DNA of 64,000 nt from JAFGPJ01 sp964439135. GTDB lineage: Bacteria > Planctomycetota > Phycisphaerae > Sedimentisphaerales > Anaerobacaceae. The position numbers were made by a program, and so were the translations under genes. The notes beneath the pieces were generated by a model. It was given only the letters and a program-made list of their open reading frames with translations. It was not told the origin of the DNA and ran no database searches. The first letter of the stretch is position 1, and every line of letters starts with the position of its first letter. Location of the stretch: the NCBI GenBank assembly GCA_964439135.1, contig CAYTNN010000001.1:5785-69784 (forward strand), in the 5' to 3' direction. This document shows, in pieces, positions 61,031 to 64,000 of the stretch.

Positions 61031-61209
61031 TGAAAAGAAGACGGTTAGAAAAAAGACTCAGGATTGCCGGCTGTTTTTTGAAAAGAGAAGGCTCATCACA
61101 TTCGCTTTGGATAAATCCAAAAACAGGAATTATAGAGGCCGTACCCCGCCACACCGAAATTAAAGAACCTCTGGCCCAAAAAATCTTAAAAAGCCTGAAT
61201 GCTGAATAA
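61030..61209 (+). CDS. hicA: HicA-family mRNA interferase toxin
   Basis: 59 residues. ATG overlaps the hicB stop by one base. The small double-stranded RNA-binding-like fold is seen in RLRIAGCFLKREGSSHSLWINPKTG and RHTEIKEPLAQKILKSL; the catalytic His sits in GSSHSLW. HicA cleaves mRNA when free; HicB blocks it. Confidence 0.85.
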   Translation: MKRRRLEKRLRIAGCFLKREGSSHSLWINPKTGIIEAVPRHTEIKEPLAQKILKSLNAE

Positions 61210-61442
61210 AAGTCTTTTTGAATCGAGGGTTAGGAAAGAATGATTATTTAACTCCCCAAATATTATATGGTTTTTTGAGACGCCGATTTTCGATAAAAGA
61301 TAAATTCATTAAAACATATTCGAATCTGAGCGAGCAAAAAAACAAATTCAACATAACAAGATAAAAATGGCGGGACAAGCCCTACCTCACCGCTACCCGC
61401 TGATTTTTTAATGCTTTGTAACAACAGAATTGCCTGCTATAT

Positions 61443-61470
61443 TTGACATATGGCGTGGTTTAGCTATAAT
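61443..61470 (+). promoter_or_regulatory. Strong promoter before coaD
   Basis: TTGACA (61443-61448) and TATAAT (61465-61470) match the consensus perfectly with a 16-bp spacer, 28 bp before the coaD ATG. It likely drives coaD, and possibly the PTPS-like and mcsA genes behind it. Confidence 0.75.
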
Positions 61471-61498
61471 AACTACCTGTTTTTAAAAAGGTGCAGGA

Positions 61499-61993
61499 AT
61501 GAATAAGAAATATGTCAGGGCGATTTTTCCGGGCTCATTCGATCCGATTACGAACGGGCATCTGGATGTTATCAATCGGGGTATGAAGCTGTTCGATGAG
61601 CTTATCATCGCGGTTGGGCGAAGCCCGGTCAAAAACCAGCTTTTCACGCCCAAAGAACGTGTGGAGATGATCACCGAGCTGATCGACAAACAAAAGATGC
61701 CGGGCGTTTCGGTGGAAAGTTTCGAAGGGCTGATGGTCGAATATGCTACCGGTAAGAAGGCGGATGTAGTCCTGCGCGGCCTGCGGAGCCTTACCGACGT
61801 TCAATATGAATTTCAGCTTGCCATGACCAACCGGGCCGTGGCCGGCATAGAAACGGTCTTTATTATGACCAGCGAACAATACGGCTTCACCAGCTCGACC
61901 TTGATTCGCGAGATTGCAACGCTGGGCGGAGATCTGTCAAATTTGATTCCGAAAAGTATCCAGAAGCGTTTGAAAAAGCGTCTTAAGAAGTAG
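61499..61993 (+). CDS. coaD: Pantetheine-phosphate adenylyltransferase
   Basis: 164 residues, normal length. Nucleotidyltransferase motif PGSFDPITNGHLD (H21) and the C-terminal TSSTLIREIATLGGDL block are intact. It makes dephospho-CoA from phosphopantetheine and ATP in the cytoplasm. A short Lys-rich end (LKKRLKK) is added. Confidence 0.95.
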   Translation: MNKKYVRAIFPGSFDPITNGHLDVINRGMKLFDELIIAVGRSPVKNQLFTPKERVEMITELIDKQKMPGVSVESFEGLMVEYATGKKADVVLRGLRSLTDVQYEFQLAMTNRAVAGIETVFIMTSEQYGFTSSTLIREIATLGGDLSNLIPKSIQKRLKKRLKK

Positions 61994-62032
61994 AATCATA
62001 CGGGATATTCTTTATTCGGATTTGTACCTAAG

Positions 62033-62398
62033 ATGTTCACAATCAGTGTAGAAAGACACTTTCAGGCTTCGCACCAGTTGATTTTGCCGGACGGCTCAAA
62101 GGAGCCCGTTCATCATCATGACTGGGTGGTAACCGCCAGTCTCAGCAGTGAAAGGCTGAATAATATGGGAGTTGTGATGGACTTCCAGGCACTTAAGGCA
62201 ATGATAGATAAAACGGTTGCCGGCTTCGATAATACGGCGTTGGAGAGCATCGGCTATTTTCAGCAGCATAATCCATCTGCCGAGAACGTGGCGAAATATA
62301 TCTATGAGAAGCTCCGAATCGAGTTGCCAAAAGGCGTAAAGCTGCGAAATATCCGGGTTGTGGAGGAGCCGGGCTGCTCGGTAAAGTTTCACGAATAA
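62033..62398 (+). CDS. 6-pyruvoyl-tetrahydropterin-synthase-like protein (QueD-like)
   Basis: 121 residues. Zinc ligands H14 (FQASHQL), H27 and H29 (VHHHDW) are present, as is PSAENVAKYIYEKL and a final VEEPGCSVKF block. The catalytic Cys usually four residues before the HxH motif is Lys here; a Glu lies one residue later. So the enzyme may act on a different pterin or queuosine intermediate, or use another nucleophile, as in the PTPS-III type. Confidence 0.82.
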   Translation: MFTISVERHFQASHQLILPDGSKEPVHHHDWVVTASLSSERLNNMGVVMDFQALKAMIDKTVAGFDNTALESIGYFQQHNPSAENVAKYIYEKLRIELPKGVKLRNIRVVEEPGCSVKFHE

Positions 62399-62587
62399 AA
62401 AATCGCTCTTGAGTGGCCCTCGGAATTTGTCGATTATTTTTGCTGGATTCCGGCGTTTTCATTTTGATACATATTGTGCTATATGCTTTTGTTGTTATAA
62501 TAATGGATGGTGGCGATTGATCCGCTTAAGACGGACGCTTTCAACCGCATTCATGAAGAGGCAGATATTCAAGAGACAAAATAAGTT

Positions 62588-63085
62588 ATGCTGTGTCAGA
62601 TTTGTAACAAGAACGATGCGACGATTCACCTGACGGAGATTGCCGATGGAGAGCGCACGGAGATGCACATTTGTGAGCAGTGTGCCATCGAGCAGGACAT
62701 CGCGGTTAAGAGTCATATCCCGATCAACGAGCTGCTCAGTAATCTGCTTGCCGTCCAGCCGTCGGATGATGAGCTTTTCGGTCCTTCGGAGCAGAAGCTT
62801 GCCTGCCCGAACTGCGGCTTTACTCTGGCACAATTCCGCAAGGAAGGAGCCCTTGGCTGTCCCCGCGATTACGAGGTTTTTGAGAAAACACTTCTCGCCC
62901 TTATCGAAAAAGCGCACGATGGTAAGACAACTCACTGCGGCAAAATCCCTTTGAAGACGCCCCGGGACACGAAAAAGCAGATGGAACTGATGAACCTGCG
63001 TCAGCAACTGGAAGCTGCGGTCATAAGTGAAGATTACGAGCTGGCCGCCGAACTGCGGGACAAAATAAAACAAAGCGAAAAATAA
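62588..63085 (+). CDS. mcsA: McsA-like activator of the McsB arginine kinase
   Basis: 165 residues. Two paired CxxC motifs (CQIC, CEQC near the N-terminus; CPNC and a Cys-rich second pair) bind zinc, and the C-terminal UvrB/UvrC motif (LRQQLEAAVISEDYELAAELRDKIKQ) is present. McsA supports McsB in arginine phosphorylation for ClpCP degradation. McsB begins 30 bp downstream. Confidence 0.9.
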   Translation: MLCQICNKNDATIHLTEIADGERTEMHICEQCAIEQDIAVKSHIPINELLSNLLAVQPSDDELFGPSEQKLACPNCGFTLAQFRKEGALGCPRDYEVFEKTLLALIEKAHDGKTTHCGKIPLKTPRDTKKQMELMNLRQQLEAAVISEDYELAAELRDKIKQSEK

Positions 63086-63114
63086 TAACGCTAAAGACGA
63101 TACGCAATACGAAT

Positions 63115-64000
63115 ATGAAACTGACCGATATAAGCAATGATATAAACGAGTGGTTTGACGGTTCCGGGCCGTTGGCCGATATCGTAATATCCTCACGGAT
63201 TCGCCTGGCGAGAAATCTGGACGGCTATAAGTTCCTCAGCCGCTGCTCGAACAGCGAAAAATCCGAAATACTCGATAAGCTAAGAGACGTGATTATGTCG
63301 CTCGATCTTGGCGATAAAGTCTCCTATGTCAGTGTGGATAAAGCCCCGACTCTGAACAAACATTTTCTCGTGGAACGCCATCTTATTAGCCGGCACCACG
63401 CCTTCGGCAAAGGCCCCCGAGGCGTCGTCATCGCCCAGCGGGAATTCTTCACGGCGATGATTAACGAAGAGGACCACCTGCGTATCCAGGTCTTAAAAGC
63501 GGGCTGCCAACTGTCTGACTGCGCCCGGCAGATAAATCGCATCGACGATATGATAGAAGAAAAAGTCGATTTCGCCTTCAGCCCTCGCTATGGGTACCTG
63601 ACAGCCTGCCCGACGAACGTGGGCACCGGAATCAGGGTCTCGGTAATGCTTCATCTACCGGCATTGAAGATGACTGGCCAGATCGAAAAGTTCTTCAATG
63701 CCGCCAGGGATATGAATCTTGCTGTGCGGGGGCTTTTCGGCGAAGGGACCGAGGCGGCCAGCGACCTTTATCAATTATCCAACCAGGCGACGCTCGGCGT
63801 ATCGGAGGCGGATGTCGTCTCGCGATTTGAGAAGACCATCATCCCCGAAATCATCGAATACGAAAATGCCGCCAGATCGGAATTGCTCAGCAAGCAGTCC
63901 GATATCCTCGACGACAAAATATCCCGCGCGATGGCACTGCTGCAAAACGCCCATTTGATCAGCTCGCAGGAAGCATTGTTCCTGCTGAGCCACCTGCGAT
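63115..64000 (+). CDS. mcsB: Protein arginine kinase McsB (partial)
   Basis: About 295 residues, cut by the right end of the window. Phosphagen-kinase-type motifs: IVISSRIRLARN, AMINEEDHLRIQ, FAFSPRYGYLTACPTNVGTGIRVSVMLHLPAL (catalytic Cys in LTACPT). It phosphorylates arginines on damaged proteins to mark them for ClpCP. With mcsA upstream it forms the usual pair; no ctsR or clpC is seen in the window. Confidence 0.93.
   Translation, partial: MKLTDISNDINEWFDGSGPLADIVISSRIRLARNLDGYKFLSRCSNSEKSEILDKLRDVIMSLDLGDKVSYVSVDKAPTLNKHFLVERHLISRHHAFGKGPRGVVIAQREFFTAMINEEDHLRIQVLKAGCQLSDCARQINRIDDMIEEKVDFAFSPRYGYLTACPTNVGTGIRVSVMLHLPALKMTGQIEKFFNAARDMNLAVRGLFGEGTEAASDLYQLSNQATLGVSEADVVSRFEKTIIPEIIEYENAARSELLSKQSDILDDKISRAMALLQNAHLISSQEALFLLSHLR

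Overview
The window looks like a Planctomycetota chromosome or metagenome contig, most likely class Phycisphaerae. The evidence is the combination of a formylglycine-type sulfatase with a Tat leader, a very large secreted FAD oxidoreductase, dockerin-like calcium repeats on secreted polysaccharide enzymes, a PEP-CTERM surface protein, FG-GAP proteins and an McsA/McsB arginine-kinase pair. I ran no database search, so the taxon is inferred from gene families.

Layout. (1) 1-6.9 kb: host secreted and membrane genes (sugar-binding lipoprotein, two secreted proteins, AI-2E permease, pectate lyase, PEP-CTERM protein). (2) 7.3-22.2 kb: a minus-strand phage virion block reading portal, scaffold-like protein, SU10-type capsid, head-tail and tail genes, LamG protein, hub-like protein and small membrane proteins. 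A spore-photoproduct-lyase-like radical SAM gene and a nonsense-interrupted methyltransferase lie at its left end. (3) 22.2-34.8 kb: a mixed segment bounded by an inverted repeat of about 156 bp. It holds a glycosidase, a PfkB kinase, DUF4186, an AbiE-like toxin-antitoxin pair, a SagB-type oxidoreductase, a deleted alcohol dehydrogenase, a phage early operon (sigma-like HTH protein, ABC ATPase, GNAT acetyltransferase, ParB-like protein, replication protein) and a chagasin-like inhibitor. (4) 34.8-45.5 kb: plus-strand phage genes (DnaB helicase, two-repeat HTH protein, small terminase, large terminase). A 6-kb host-type cassette (sulfatase, FAD oxidoreductase, ferredoxin-domain protein) sits between the two terminase genes. 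(5) 45.5-64 kb: host genes. These are cysK, flanked by three copies of a hairpin with a GGA-rich loop; ankyrin, DUF3788 and FG-GAP proteins; a tandem M14 carboxypeptidase pair of which one looks inactive; an MscS channel fused to a ParB-like domain; aspS; a kinase with a CxxCH motif; an S9 peptidase; hicBA; coaD; a 6-pyruvoyl-tetrahydropterin-synthase-like gene; mcsA and mcsB.

How the parts fit. The phage genes form two divergent arms, and each arm is preceded by a copy of the inverted repeat in the same orientation relative to its genes. The usual terS-terL-portal order is absent, but inverting 22.2-45.5 kb would restore it. No integrase, repressor, tape-measure protein or endolysin was recognised, so the element is either an unusual short-tailed phage or a rearranged, partly decayed prophage loaded with host-type genes. 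The most interesting functional unit inside it is the ABC ATPase/GNAT/ParB cassette, whose biochemical role is not settled. Outside the phage, the GGA-loop hairpin triplet, the inactive/active carboxypeptidase pair and the MscS-ParB fusion stand out.
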